A stretch of 64,000 nucleotides of DNA from Tepiditoga spiralis (GTDB lineage: Bacteria; Thermotogota; Thermotogae; Petrotogales; Petrotogaceae), in NCBI RefSeq assembly GCF_014701195.1, contig NZ_AP018712.1, forward strand, positions 310,001 through 374,000, given 5' to 3'. The notes beneath the pieces are model-generated. The model worked only from the letters and a program-made list of their open reading frames with translations. It had not been told where the DNA came from and searched no databases. The translations under genes were made by a program, and so were the position numbers. This document shows, one piece after another, positions 50,687-60,070 of the stretch. Positions within the stretch are counted from its first letter, which is position 1. Every line of letters starts with the position of its first letter.

Positions 50687-51658
50687 CTAAATATTCAATA
50701 GTTCTTTCATTTTTCTTATTCCATAATCAAAGTTATATTTTGTTTTGTATTCAAAGTAGTTAATTTTATTTTTATATAGTTCTTTTATTTTTTGGTTCAT
50801 TTCTTCTTTATTTTTACAGAGCTGAATTTTATTTAATAAATATTTGTTAACTTCTATATTATAGGCTAAACAAGCTTTATTATAGTTTATAGCTTCTATT
50901 AAAGCCATTGGCATCATTTCTTTTCCTGATGTAAAGAGGTATAAATCACTTGCTATTAAATATTTTTCAACATCTTCAACTCTTCCGAGCCAAATAATAT
51001 TATTTGTTTTGTTTTTTAATATAGATCTTTCTTCACCATCACCTAAAATTAAAAATTTTATCTTGGGATTTTTTTCTGCAAAATACAGTATGTGAGACAA
51101 ATTTTTTCCTTTTTTGAATGTTCCAGAAAACATGGCTATATAATCATCATCTTTTAAGTTCAATTCTTTTCTAATTTTATTTTTTATTTTTTCATATTCT
51201 TCTTTTTTATATCTGTTTATATTGAAATTTTGAAAAAAAATCACTGGTATTTTTATGTATTTATTTATTAAATTTTCTGTAATTGGAGTTATTTGTATAA
51301 ATCCATTGCAAATATAGTTTATTATTTTTGACAGTCTTTTAAATTTTTTTTCATCATATTCTAAATGTTGTAAGTAATATATTTTTGGTTTATTTATTTT
51401 AAAAAAGTATTTTATAAATATTTTAATTAGGTTTCTATTTGTGTGTATAATTAAAACATCATTTTTATTTATTTTATTCAGTTTAGTTTTATAATTTATT
51501 TTATAATTTTTTAGTTTATTTATAAAGTTATTATCTTGATTTTTTGCAATTAAATAATTTTCTATGTTGAGTTTATTTAAAATTCTTGCATAGTTGAAGG
51601 CAACATTTTCTCCGCCACCAAATCTAAACTTATCCAGTAGTTGATAAACTTTACTCAT
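50687..51658 (-). CDS. Glycosyltransferase, GT4-like (short)
   Basis: A 323-residue GT-B protein: N-terminal VYQLLDKFRFGGGENVAFNY, with FSGTFKKGKNLSHILYFAEK, KIKFLILGDGEERSILKNK, IIWLGRVEDVEKYLIASDLY and SGKEMMPMALIEAINYNKAC. The donor Glu pair is in EMMPMALIEAI. It is shorter than most family members, mainly in the N-terminal domain. It directly follows the next glycosyltransferase gene (one-base gap). Confidence 0.87.
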   Translation of the reverse strand: MSKVYQLLDKFRFGGGENVAFNYARILNKLNIENYLIAKNQDNNFINKLKNYKINYKTKLNKINKNDVLIIHTNRNLIKIFIKYFFKINKPKIYYLQHLEYDEKKFKRLSKIINYICNGFIQITPITENLINKYIKIPVIFFQNFNINRYKKEEYEKIKNKIRKELNLKDDDYIAMFSGTFKKGKNLSHILYFAEKNPKIKFLILGDGEERSILKNKTNNIIWLGRVEDVEKYLIASDLYLFTSGKEMMPMALIEAINYNKACLAYNIEVNKYLLNKIQLCKNKEEMNQKIKELYKNKINYFEYKTKYNFDYGIRKMKELLNI

Positions 51659-52762
51659 TTAAAGCTCCTTCAATATTTCTAAAATTGTACGATTAAAAAC
51701 ATCTAAAGAAAATTCTTGGCGTACTTTTTGATATCCATTTATTCCATATTCATTTTTATTTTTTATACAAATTTTAACAGCTTCAGCAATAGCTTTTGAT
51801 GATTTTGGTTCAATAACTTTTCCGTTAAATCCATCAACGTTATAAAATGAAGTTCCTGTACCGAGTTCTGTTGTTATTATTGGCAATTTGTTTGCCATAG
51901 CTTCAAGCGAAACTATTCCATATGCTTCTGATTTTAGTATTGATGGAAGAACAAAAACATCAGATGAATTGTATACACTTTTTAATTCTCCATTAGAAAG
52001 ATTTTCCAGCATTAGAACTCTTTCCTTTAAATCATTTTCTTTTATTTGTTCTTTTATTTTATTTTTTAATTTTCCACTTCCAACAATTATTAATCCATAG
52101 CTTTTATCTAAATACTTTAAAGAGTCTATTAAATAATTAATTCCTTTGTATTTGACAAATCTTCCAACAAATAAAATTTTATTTTTAAAGTTAAAATTTT
52201 TAAAGTCATAAAGTTTATCTGTTTCAAATTCACCATGATTAACACAAAGTGGGAGTATTTTAGTTTTATCTTCATATTTTTTTAAATTTTTAGATGATTT
52301 TACATAATTTGGCGATGTTCCTATTATTACATCAGCTTTATTTAATACTTTATCAGTCATTTTGTTATAAATTTTTGTTATTAACCCATTGTACCCAATT
52401 AAATCACTATGATAAAATATTATAATTTTTGCATTCCCTTTATATTTTAAAAGAGCATATTCTGCTATTGGATTTGGATAATGAAAAATTAAAACATCTG
52501 AATCTTTACACAAATTATTAAATATTTTTAAAAACTTTATAGAAATTGGAGCAGGTCCAATCTTTAATTCCTTAAATCTAATAATATCAACATTATTTAT
52601 AATACCAGATTTATGTTTTTTTCCATCAAAAGATATAACCTTTGATACATAGCCATCTTTTGCAAGTACTTCAGCTATATCTTTGGTTACTTTTTCTATT
52701 CCACCTTTTGTTGGATAATAATATTTTCCTATGGAGGTTATTACTTTTTTAGTATTTTCCAT
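51659..52762 (-). CDS. Glycosyltransferase, GT4 family
   Basis: A 367-residue enzyme with the GT4 acceptor motif YYPTKGGIEKVTKDIAEVL at the start, and the donor-side motifs KILFVGRFVKYKGINYLIDS, YGLIIVGSGKLKNKI, VFVLPSILKSEAYGIVSLEA and MANKLPIITTELG. The start is set at MENTKK, which is just after the end of the Wzz-like gene and overlaps it slightly. It probably adds the second sugar after the initiating transferase. Confidence 0.9.
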   Translation of the reverse strand: MENTKKVITSIGKYYYPTKGGIEKVTKDIAEVLAKDGYVSKVISFDGKKHKSGIINNVDIIRFKELKIGPAPISIKFLKIFNNLCKDSDVLIFHYPNPIAEYALLKYKGNAKIIIFYHSDLIGYNGLITKIYNKMTDKVLNKADVIIGTSPNYVKSSKNLKKYEDKTKILPLCVNHGEFETDKLYDFKNFNFKNKILFVGRFVKYKGINYLIDSLKYLDKSYGLIIVGSGKLKNKIKEQIKENDLKERVLMLENLSNGELKSVYNSSDVFVLPSILKSEAYGIVSLEAMANKLPIITTELGTGTSFYNVDGFNGKVIEPKSSKAIAEAVKICIKNKNEYGINGYQKVRQEFSLDVFNRTILEILKEL

Positions 52763-54554
52763 TCTTTTTATCCTTCCAAAACACAATTAAATGTTTTTTG
52801 TTTACTTGATTTTCAAAAAAATCTTTATTCATTTCATTTGCAATTACTAATATTTTATCAAATTCATCTTTTAATAAATTATAGTCATTATTAAAATTAT
52901 CAAAAATAATGAAAACTTTATTTTTTTTGCTAATAAATTCTCTATATTTTTCTAATTTTATTGCATAAGAATCTTCTTTTTGTATTGTAAATAAGTTAAA
53001 TTTATTTTTTATCATTTCTTCTTTAAACATATTTTTTAACTCTGAATTTTTTATAACACATCCAATAGAAATATAATCCTTTGAAATAATTTCACTCACA
53101 AGTTTATCTACACTGTTGTTTAAAATTATATAATCTTCGTTATACAATTCTTCTAAAGTTGATGTATATTTTATTTTTTTAGAAAATGAGTCTTTCAAAT
53201 ATATTATTAAGTATGCAAAAAACACAGAAATAAAGATACTCAAAATTAAAGTTCTTTTTTTACTTGGATATACTGAATAAGGAGGTATGAATGCTTCATT
53301 GACAATTACAAATTTACTTTCTTTTATATTTTTATTTAATTTATATTTTTCAATAGTTTCCAAGTATGCATTGTATTTGTATTGTAAAAAATTTTTTTGT
53401 TTTAATAATTCAAAATACTCAATGTACAAAGGCGTTCTTTTTTGTATTTTTTCATTTATTACTTTCAATAAGTTTTGATTTACTTCTTTTAAAATATCTA
53501 CATTTTCTAAGAAAGTGAGGTCTTCTACATATTGATTATATTTATTTTTATCTATTACTGCCAACAAATTGATTTTATTTTTTGTTATTGTACTTATTTT
53601 GTTTTTTAAATTATTTTCATATACATTTATTGATGTTTCCAATTCATTTATTTTAGGAGAGTTTGGACTATTTATTTTCAATATTTCTAATTCTAATTTT
53701 TGTTTAGTTATAGTTGATTTTAAATCTTTTATTCCACTAAAATTAGAGTTATAAAGCATTACATTTTGTAATTCTGGATTCATATTTTTGATGTTTTTTT
53801 CAATATTATTTTTTTCTAATTGTTTTTCGATTTTTGTTTTTTCAATTTCAAAGAGTTTTGAATAAACTTCAAAGTATTGTTTAGTGAGGTTATCTTTTTC
53901 AAATGTATCTAAAATCTTATTATCTACTTGAAATTTTATAATCTTTTGATTTATGCTTTCAAAATCAATAGATATTTTATTAAATTCTTCTTCCATTTTT
54001 TTTATTTTATTTTCCATTTTTTTATCTTCTAAAATAATAGAATATTCATTGTAGTATTTGTACAAATCCTTTACTATTTTATAAGCATAAACATCATTAA
54101 AAAATCTGACTTTTATTTCAAAATAATTGACTGTATTTGGGATTTTAGCTGCTTCTATTATTCCTCTTATATATTCTATTGTGTTTCTTTCTTTATATTC
54201 AACTCCCTTTAATTTTTCTATGAAAGTCCTATTGTCGTTTAAATACTTTATTAGTTTTAAGTCTTCTATAGTTTTTTTTATTACATAGTCAGATTTTATT
54301 ATATTAGCTTCATCATCTATTGCAGAATTTCCTTCACCAAGCCCCAGTAAAGATAATGATGAATTATTACTTAAATCAACTTCATTATTTTTTAAAACCA
54401 TAGTTTGTGAAGCTTCCCAAAATTTTCTTGTGTTTTTATAGTATAAAAACATAAAAGCATAAAAACTTAAAAATAATATTAGAAATAACTTATAATTTCT
54501 TTTGAAAATATTAAAGTATTTATTAAAAAATTTTTTTAATGAATTATCTTCCAT
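52749..54554 (-). CDS. Wzz/GumC-type polysaccharide co-polymerase with degenerate C-terminal domain
   Basis: A 601-residue protein: TM1 near 17-37, ~400 residues of mostly coiled-coil extracytoplasmic helix, the typical proline motif AFIPPYSVYPSKKR and TM2 near 440-458. The ~140-residue cytoplasmic tail ends NKKHLIVFWKDKKNGKY. In Gram-negative or Firmicute bifunctional co-polymerases that tail is a BY-kinase; here its place is filled by a region with hydrophobic strands (KVFIIFDNFNNDYNLL) but no Walker A. Chain-length control by oligomerisation is likely. The ATG at 54554 follows GGAGGA; the frame overlaps the preceding gene's stop. Confidence 0.85.
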   Translation of the reverse strand: MEDNSLKKFFNKYFNIFKRNYKLFLILFLSFYAFMFLYYKNTRKFWEASQTMVLKNNEVDLSNNSSLSLLGLGEGNSAIDDEANIIKSDYVIKKTIEDLKLIKYLNDNRTFIEKLKGVEYKERNTIEYIRGIIEAAKIPNTVNYFEIKVRFFNDVYAYKIVKDLYKYYNEYSIILEDKKMENKIKKMEEEFNKISIDFESINQKIIKFQVDNKILDTFEKDNLTKQYFEVYSKLFEIEKTKIEKQLEKNNIEKNIKNMNPELQNVMLYNSNFSGIKDLKSTITKQKLELEILKINSPNSPKINELETSINVYENNLKNKISTITKNKINLLAVIDKNKYNQYVEDLTFLENVDILKEVNQNLLKVINEKIQKRTPLYIEYFELLKQKNFLQYKYNAYLETIEKYKLNKNIKESKFVIVNEAFIPPYSVYPSKKRTLILSIFISVFFAYLIIYLKDSFSKKIKYTSTLEELYNEDYIILNNSVDKLVSEIISKDYISIGCVIKNSELKNMFKEEMIKNKFNLFTIQKEDSYAIKLEKYREFISKKNKVFIIFDNFNNDYNLLKDEFDKILVIANEMNKDFFENQVNKKHLIVFWKDKKNGKY

Positions 54555-54565
54555 GTTTTCCTCCA

Positions 54566-55744
54566 TCATCTTGCACCTTTCATACCAATCATTGTTTCAA
54601 ATGTTTTCAACATTATTTGAAGGTCCAACATTAAATTTCTATTTTTAATATAATATAAATCATACTCTGTTTTTTTTATATAATCTTTAATTGTTGATGT
54701 ATGTTTATAGTTTATTTGTGCCCATCCTGTTATTCCAGGTTTTAACTTTAAACGTTTTGAATAAAATGGAATCTTACCATTCATTTTCAAATGAAATTCT
54801 TCCATTTCAGGCCTTGAACCAACTATAGACATATCACCTTTTAAAACATTTATAAACTGTAAAGATTCATCTAATCTTGTAAATCTTATAAACTTTCCTA
54901 TCTTCAAAACTCTCTTTTCAATTTCACCATTTGGATTATTTTTATCTATTTTTGCCTCTTTTAATGACCTAAACTTTATCATTTTAAAGGATTTTTCATC
55001 TTTTCCTATACGTTTTTGTTCAAAAATAATTGGTAAACCATCTTCAATTAATATAAAAAAAGATATTATTAACATAAACGGCGAAAAAAGTATCATTAAT
55101 ACAACACTTATTATTATATCTATAATTCTTTTAGAAGGAGATTCAAGAGGATTATTGAGTGTAACTTCATAATATTCTGAAAATTTACTTAAAACTTCAA
55201 TTGGTATTCTTTTTAAATAATATTCACAAAGATTTGGAAGGTATTCAACGTTTTCTCCATTTCTTTTTATTTTAGGGTCAACTATTAGAAGATTATCATA
55301 ATCTTCAGTATCAACAAATTTTATTTTATTCATTGTTTTTTTTTCTATTTCACTTAAAATATTTTCAATTCCTTTTGAATCTCCAAGAATTAAAAATTTT
55401 TTTATATTTGCATGTTTAGTATAAATTTTATACTCTATTAAGTGTAAAAGAGATAAAGCAAATGTATTAAAAATAAATAAATATATAAGCATGTATCTGT
55501 TTATAAAGTTTTCTAATGCAAAATAAAATATCAGTGTACCAACATATCCTATTATGGTTCCAATGGCATTTCTAATTAAATTAGAGTTGTAATTGATCAT
55601 ATTTTCATTGTCATAAACTCTAAATGCATAAAATCCTAAAAATACAATAAACGCAACGAAAAATGCCACTGTAAATGGCACTTTTAATAAGATTAAAAAA
55701 ATAGTTATAATCAAAATATCTATTATTTTTATATACTTTCTCAT
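54566..55744 (-). CDS. Initiating polyprenyl-phosphate sugar phosphotransferase (WbaP/WcaJ type)
   Basis: About four N-terminal hydrophobic helices (residues 5-120), a soluble linker, a TM helix near 207-230 (IDIIISVVLMILFSPFMLI), and the catalytic PF02397 domain. Motifs include KSFKMIKFRSL, FTRLDESLQFINVLKGDMS, VGSRPEMEEFHLK and LKPGITGWAQINY. It transfers a sugar-1-phosphate to undecaprenyl phosphate and starts the repeat unit. It is first in the polysaccharide operon. The ATG at 55744 follows AAGGAG; an earlier start 27 bases upstream lacks one. Confidence 0.93.
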   Translation of the reverse strand: MRKYIKIIDILIITIFLILLKVPFTVAFFVAFIVFLGFYAFRVYDNENMINYNSNLIRNAIGTIIGYVGTLIFYFALENFINRYMLIYLFIFNTFALSLLHLIEYKIYTKHANIKKFLILGDSKGIENILSEIEKKTMNKIKFVDTEDYDNLLIVDPKIKRNGENVEYLPNLCEYYLKRIPIEVLSKFSEYYEVTLNNPLESPSKRIIDIIISVVLMILFSPFMLIISFFILIEDGLPIIFEQKRIGKDEKSFKMIKFRSLKEAKIDKNNPNGEIEKRVLKIGKFIRFTRLDESLQFINVLKGDMSIVGSRPEMEEFHLKMNGKIPFYSKRLKLKPGITGWAQINYKHTSTIKDYIKKTEYDLYYIKNRNLMLDLQIMLKTFETMIGMKGAR

Positions 55745-55872
55745 GATTTTCTCCTTTTTAAAAGAAATCATACAACCTTTTATACAAAAACTATTTTATC
55801 AGAAAAGTATTAAATAATATTTAATTGTATGATAATATGCAATAATTTAAATACTAACTGTACAATTTACAC
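55745..55872 (-). promoter_or_regulatory. AT-rich leader of the polysaccharide operon
   Basis: The 128 bases upstream of the initiating transferase are very AT-rich. TGTATAAAAG (minus strand, near 55775) may be a -10 region, but no clear -35 box or attenuator-like hairpin was seen. All genes from here to wecB lie on this strand with short or no gaps, so this is the most likely promoter of the operon. Confidence 0.4.
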
Positions 55873-55926
55873 TTTGAAATAAAAGAAAAGGAATGAGTTA
55901 ACTCATTCCTTTTCTTTTATTTCAAA
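55873..55926. repeat. Perfect 54-bp palindrome (terminator-like)
   Basis: 27 bases from 55873 (TTTGAAATAAAAGAAAAGGA...) are followed without a spacer by their exact reverse complement to 55926. The central part is GAATGAGTTAACTCATTC. It overlaps the last seven codons and the stop of the DUF1292 gene on the minus strand. It could act as a terminator, but the arm is much longer than usual and there is no loop. Confidence 0.85.
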
Positions 55927-56214
55927 ATCAGCATCTTCATCAATTTCAATTTCTTTTTCAGCTTCTTCCCATGCCTTTGAAACAGCTTCATACTCTTTTT
56001 CGTCTTCTATCGAATCTAAGAAAAAATCTTCTCCATCTTGAATAACCTTAAAAGCAACGCTATCTCCAAGAACAATTTCTTCAGCATTTTCTTCAGGAAA
56101 AGCTTCATCACAAATCCAATACTTTGTTCCATTTAACTCAATTTCGTCAACATACATAAAGTGATATTCATTTCCATCTTCACCTGTTAAAGTAAAAAAT
56201 TCTATATTTTCCAT
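55903..56214 (-). CDS. DUF1292 family protein
   Basis: This acidic, ~103-residue protein (FTLTGEDGNEYHFMYVDEIE, DEAFPEENAEEIVLGDSVAF, EKEYEAVSKAWEEAEKE) matches the small DUF1292/YrzB-like family found near RNA and ribosome genes in Firmicutes and Thermotogae. Function unknown. The ATG at 56214 follows GGAGGT at six bases; an upstream ATG overlaps that site. The 3' end of the coding region is part of the 54-bp palindrome, so the palindrome dictates the last residues (KEKE). Confidence 0.85.
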   Translation of the reverse strand: MENIEFFTLTGEDGNEYHFMYVDEIELNGTKYWICDEAFPEENAEEIVLGDSVAFKVIQDGEDFFLDSIEDEKEYEAVSKAWEEAEKEIEIDEDADFEIKEKE

Positions 56215-56281
56215 TATACTACCTCCAGTCATATTTTAACCATTATCTCATTTTTAAATTTAATTTTTATTTCAATACAGT

Positions 56282-56307
56282 AAAAAAAAGGAGGCATTAG
56301 CCTCCAA
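56282..56307 (-). terminator. Terminator of the HU gene
   Basis: Stem GGAGGC/GCCTCC (56290-56305, loop ATTA) followed on the minus strand by eight T residues. Confidence 0.85.
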
Positions 56308-56309
56308 TT

Positions 56310-56582
56310 TTACATTACTCTATTTTTTAATTCTGTACCAGCCTTAAACTTAGGTACTTTTTTAGCTGGAATTATAATAGTTTCTTTAGTTTGAGGATTA
56401 ATACCTTTTCTTTCTTCTCTTTTAACAACTTCAAAAGTTCCAAAACCAACTAATTTTACACTTTCTCCTTTTTCGAGACTTTCAGAAACAATATCAACAA
56501 AATCATTCAAAAATTTTTCTGCATCCTTTTTTGAAACATTTAATTTTTCAGAAATAGCAGAAACAAGACTCTTTTTGTTCAT
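56310..56582 (-). CDS. hup: DNA-binding protein HU
   Basis: A 90-residue HU/IHF protein: MNKKSLVSAISEKLNVSKKD, the core VKLVGFGTFEVVKREERKG, then the DNA arm INPQTKETIIIPAKKVPKF and KAGTELKNRVM. It bends and wraps DNA non-specifically. A GGGGGGT ribosome site and strong terminator suggest abundant, monocistronic expression. Confidence 0.96.
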   Translation of the reverse strand: MNKKSLVSAISEKLNVSKKDAEKFLNDFVDIVSESLEKGESVKLVGFGTFEVVKREERKGINPQTKETIIIPAKKVPKFKAGTELKNRVM

Positions 56583-56722
56583 ATATACACCCCCCTATGA
56601 AATGTTATCATATTCTCTTAATTTTACCATAAAATCTTTTGTTAATCAAGTTTTTATATAACCATTATTTTTATTCAAAAATTTTTTATTAATGAGCTAT
56701 TGATTCTTAAACTTATCAAAAT

Positions 56723-56733
56723 TATGATATAAT
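56723..56733 (+). promoter_or_regulatory. Extended -10 element of the PilJ-type receptor gene
   Basis: TATGATATAAT is identical to the 11 bases at 33902-33912 ahead of the other plus-strand chemoreceptor. It lies about 40 bases before the ATG; no good -35 box is visible. Confidence 0.5.
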
Positions 56734-56773
56734 ATTAATACAAAAATATTATATAAAAAAAGGGGGAATCAAT

Positions 56774-58432
56774 ATGAAAAAAGATAGTTTGTATATTAAA
56801 CTTGGAATTCCAATTATTTTATTTGTTTTATTAGCTTTAACTACATATTTGTCAACACTGTACATTACAAAAATGCAGTCTGCAGATGGTTTAGTTATTA
56901 ACCTTGCAGGAAGGCAAAGAATGTTATCTCAAAGAATGACAAAAGAAGCTTTAACCTTTTCAAAATTTAAAAAAGAAGAAGATAAAACAGATTTATTAAA
57001 TACATTAAAAGTATTTGATACAACATTAACTTCACTAAAAGATGGCGGAGAGGCACCATTTGATTTAGCTTGGAAAAAAATGGTAAACTTACCAAAAGCT
57101 CCAGAAAAAGTAAAACTTCAACTTGAAACTGTTAAAAATATTTGGGATAATTTTTATAATAAAATGCATGATTTTTTAGACAAAGACTCTGAAGAAAGTT
57201 TAGTCTATTTAATAAATAATAACTTAAGTTTACTAATAGAGATGAATAAGGCAGTTACTTTATTTCAAGAAGAATCTGAAAAAAAGGTTGTTTTAATGAA
57301 AAGTATGCAATTAATAATTTTTATAATAAGCTTACTATTAGGTACCTATGCAATTTATATGTTGAGAAAATCTTTATCTCCTTTAAAAAGTCTTGAAAAA
57401 ATTGCCGAAGGAGATTTAACTGTAAAATCAAGCATAGAGACTAATGATGAAATAGGTATTATAGCACAAAAAATGTATATGTTAGTTGGAGAAAAACTAA
57501 GACCAACCTTTGAATTTATAAAAGAAAATTTAGAAAAAATTAAAGTTCACTCTGATGAAGTTTCTAGTAGTGCACAAGAGTCTAATGCTATAACCGAAGA
57601 GTTTAAAGCAGCATTTGATATGATGTCAGAAGAAGCAGAAGTAATGAAAAATGAAACGGATAACACTAATGATGCTGTAAGTGAAATATCTCGTTCAACA
57701 GATGAAGTTGCAAATTCAGCAATTGAATTAGCAAATGTTGCAGGAACATTAGAAGATGCAACAAACAATGGAAAAGAAGTTATGGCTAACTTAGAAAGTG
57801 CTGTTAATAATGCAAAAAATGAAACATTAAAAACTATAGATGAAGTTAAAGAATTAGAAAAATATGCAAGTAACATAACAGAAGTAATTGAACAGGTTTC
57901 AAATATAGCAGATCAAACAAACTTATTAGCTTTAAATGCTGCTATAGAAGCAGCAAGAGCTGGAGAAGCTGGAAAAGGATTTGCTGTTGTTGCAGATGAA
58001 ATAAGAAAACTTGCTGAAGAAACAAGAAATGCAACAGAAGAAATTTCTGAAATATTGGGATCTATAAAATCAAATGTAGACAAATCAACAGATCAAATCT
58101 TTACAGTAAAAGAAACCGTAGAAAAAGTAACGGATCATTCAAAAACATTAGAAAAAGAATTAAACAACATATTAAATCAAACATCTGTTGTTTCTGAAAA
58201 ATCGCAAACATTGGCAGCATCTGCTGAAGAACAAAACGCTTCATCGCAAGCTATATCTCAATCATTTGAAAATGTAAATGATTCATTAAATAAATACTTT
58301 GACAATGTAAGAAATATGAGAGAATCAAGCAATGATATACAAAACACGGCAGATAACTTAGCAAATATAGCTTCTGACTTGCAATTAAGTGTAGATAATT
58401 TAAATGATTCTATTTCAAAATTTAAATTTTAA
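56774..58432 (+). CDS. Methyl-accepting chemotaxis protein with PilJ-type sensor
   Basis: TM1 near 8-30, then a short extracellular type IV pili methyl-accepting N-domain with the family's [20 protein letters not shown] (residues 40-59), TM2 near 175-195, HAMP-like [17 protein letters not shown], and a full cytoplasmic signalling domain. Its conserved tip contains [18 protein letters not shown] and [19 protein letters not shown]. The sensor class is shared with nitrate/nitrite-type receptors and PilJ. No pilus genes are in this window. GGGGG seven bases before the ATG. Confidence 0.94.
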   Translation: MKKDSLYIKLGIPIILFVLLALTTYLSTLYITKMQSADGLVINLAGRQRMLSQRMTKEALTFSKFKKEEDKTDLLNTLKVFDTTLTSLKDGGEAPFDLAWKKMVNLPKAPEKVKLQLETVKNIWDNFYNKMHDFLDKDSEESLVYLINNNLSLLIEMNKAVTLFQEESEKKVVLMKSMQLIIFIISLLLGTYAIYMLRKSLSPLKSLEKIAEGDLTVKSSIETNDEIGIIAQKMYMLVGEKLRPTFEFIKENLEKIKVHSDEVSSSAQESNAITEEFKAAFDMMSEEAEVMKNETDNTNDAVSEISRSTDEVANSAIELANVAGTLEDATNNGKEVMANLESAVNNAKNETLKTIDEVKELEKYASNITEVIEQVSNIADQTNLLALNAAIEAARAGEAGKGFAVVADEIRKLAEETRNATEEISEILGSIKSNVDKSTDQIFTVKETVEKVTDHSKTLEKELNNILNQTSVVSEKSQTLAASAEEQNASSQAISQSFENVNDSLNKYFDNVRNMRESSNDIQNTADNLANIASDLQLSVDNLNDSISKFKF

Positions 58433-58433
58433 A

Positions 58434-58467
58434 AATTAAAAAAGTCGCTTAAGCGACTTTTTTAATT
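58434..58467. terminator. Bidirectional terminator (34-bp perfect palindrome)
   Basis: A 17-bp arm centred on GTCGCTTAAGCGAC with six T residues on each side. It ends the chemoreceptor gene and the convergent AIM24-family gene. Confidence 0.85.
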
Positions 58468-59226
58468 ATCTCCACCAAAAAAACTACCAAGTATATTTTT
58501 TCCAATTCCATCTATACCCTTTGTTTCTCCTTTATTAGATCTTACTCCAGCACTAATTCTATCTGCAAGTCTTGAAAAAGGTAAACTTTGTAAATAAACA
58601 GCACCTGGTCCAGTTAACCTTGCTAAAAACACACCTTCTCCACCAAATAAAGCGTTAGTAAAACCACCAACAAATTGTATATCATACTTTACATTTCTTT
58701 CAAACCCAACTATACAACCTGTATCAACTCTCAAACTTTCTCCAGGATGAAGTATTTTTTTTATAATAGTTCCACCAGCATGAATAAATGCCAAACCATC
58801 TCCTTCAAGTCTTTGAAGAATAAACCCTTCTCCGCCAAATAAACCAGCACCTATCTTCTTTGTAAATTCAACACCTATTTCAATACCTTTAGCTGCACAT
58901 AAAAAACTATCTTTTTGACAAATAAATTGTCCATTAAATTTACTCAAATCTATTGGAATTATCTTACCTGGATAAGGTGCACCAAAAGCCACATGTCCTT
59001 TTCCATTACCTTTATAGTAAAAATTTGTTATAAAAAAACTTTCACCAGTAACCATTCTTTTTAATCCACTGAATATTCCTCCGCCAGTATTAGTTTGCAT
59101 TTCAATACCATCTTCCATATACATCATGGCACCAGCTTCAGCCCTAACACCTTCACCATAATCTAACTCAATTTCTACAAGTTGCATATCATCACCATAA
59201 ATCTTATAATCAATAACATCAGCCAT
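58462..59226 (-). CDS. AIM24/TIGR00266 family protein
   Basis: A 254-residue protein with the family's Gly-rich triple-stranded beta-helix plan: EIELDYGEGVRAEAGAMMYM, GGIFSGLKRMVTGESFFITN, FKKIGAGLFGGEGFILQRLEGDG-like and GGFTNALFGGEGVFLARLTG. Members share an unknown function, in yeast linked with mitochondrial inner-membrane biogenesis. Monocistronic; the ribosome site GGAGGG precedes the ATG. Confidence 0.93.
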   Translation of the reverse strand: MADVIDYKIYGDDMQLVEIELDYGEGVRAEAGAMMYMEDGIEMQTNTGGGIFSGLKRMVTGESFFITNFYYKGNGKGHVAFGAPYPGKIIPIDLSKFNGQFICQKDSFLCAAKGIEIGVEFTKKIGAGLFGGEGFILQRLEGDGLAFIHAGGTIIKKILHPGESLRVDTGCIVGFERNVKYDIQFVGGFTNALFGGEGVFLARLTGPGAVYLQSLPFSRLADRISAGVRSNKGETKGIDGIGKNILGSFFGGDN

Positions 59227-59270
59227 ATTTTCCCCTCCTTTTTTAGTTTAATTCTACCATAAACAAAATA

Positions 59271-59304
59271 AAAAAAGCAAAGAATAAATATTCTTTGCTT
59301 TTTT
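59271..59304 (-). terminator. Terminator of the small beta-barrel gene
   Basis: A 16-bp stem (59271-59286 with 59289-59304, loop AA) around AAAGCAAAGAATA with A/T runs on both flanks. Confidence 0.8.
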
Positions 59305-59315
59305 TTTATTATAAC

Positions 59316-59909
59316 TTAATTTAATTCAACTTCTACGCCTAACATAAAAGGCCATGGGAAAAAATGAGGCGTAATTTTAATATCTGTTTTTTCCGTAGAT
59401 TCAAATATGAAAGTAAAACCAAAAATAGGATTTAAATAAAGGTCTCCAAGTAAATTAATACCAAAGCCAGCTTTTTGAGCAGCAGTTAATGCTTTAGTAT
59501 CATAAAAATAATAATTTGCACTTAATCCTGTTTCGAATGCAGGAATAACGTCATAACCAAAAAAATTAAGTTTTAAAAATGTTGTACCAATTGCGGCCTT
59601 TGCTTCTCCACTCAAATAATAAGAACCAAAACTAAGATTAGTATCATCAAGTAAAACTGAGCCATCAAAACCTACATAATTTATTCCACCATCAAAAATA
59701 TATTGTATATCAGTAAGAGGCAAGTTTAATTTTGTATATTCTTCTCCAAGAATACTATCTAAAGATAAATATTCTTTAACTCCGCCATAAGCATTCCATC
59801 CTTCAAACCCAAAAAAAATGTCACTCCAACCATTTCCTCCAACTATTAAATTAGAAAAGCTTGTTAAAGATAAAATGGCAACAAATAAAACTAATAAGTA
59901 TTTCTTCAT
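59316..59909 (-). CDS. Small exported beta-barrel-like protein
   Basis: A signal peptide MKKYLLVLFVAILSLTSFS is followed by ~178 residues rich in Gly, Tyr and Phe with alternating strands (FDGSVLLDDTNLSFGSYYLS, TTFLKLNFFGYDVIPAFETG, PIFGFTFIFESTEK). It ends GVEVELN, without the aromatic C-terminus. A small outer-membrane or toga-associated barrel is plausible; the family is not recognised. Single gene with GGAGTGG ribosome site. Confidence 0.65.
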   Translation of the reverse strand: MKKYLLVLFVAILSLTSFSNLIVGGNGWSDIFFGFEGWNAYGGVKEYLSLDSILGEEYTKLNLPLTDIQYIFDGGINYVGFDGSVLLDDTNLSFGSYYLSGEAKAAIGTTFLKLNFFGYDVIPAFETGLSANYYFYDTKALTAAQKAGFGINLLGDLYLNPIFGFTFIFESTEKTDIKITPHFFPWPFMLGVEVELN

Positions 59910-60021
59910 AAAACCACTCCTTTGTCAAATAAATATAAGTTTTTATTAATAAAATACAACTTACTTAAAGAATACCATACACACGTATACAAAAAGTAAA
60001 CGTTTTCTTAACAATATAATA

Positions 60022-60061
60022 AAAAAATAGTTGACTTAATTATTTAAGTCAACTATTTTTT
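60022..60061 (-). terminator. Terminator of the tandem-Cache chemoreceptor gene
   Basis: An 18-bp perfect stem (60022-60039 with 60044-60061, loop TTAT) containing TAGTTGACTTAA, with a T-run on the minus strand. Confidence 0.85.
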
Positions 60062-60070
60062 ATAAGTTTT

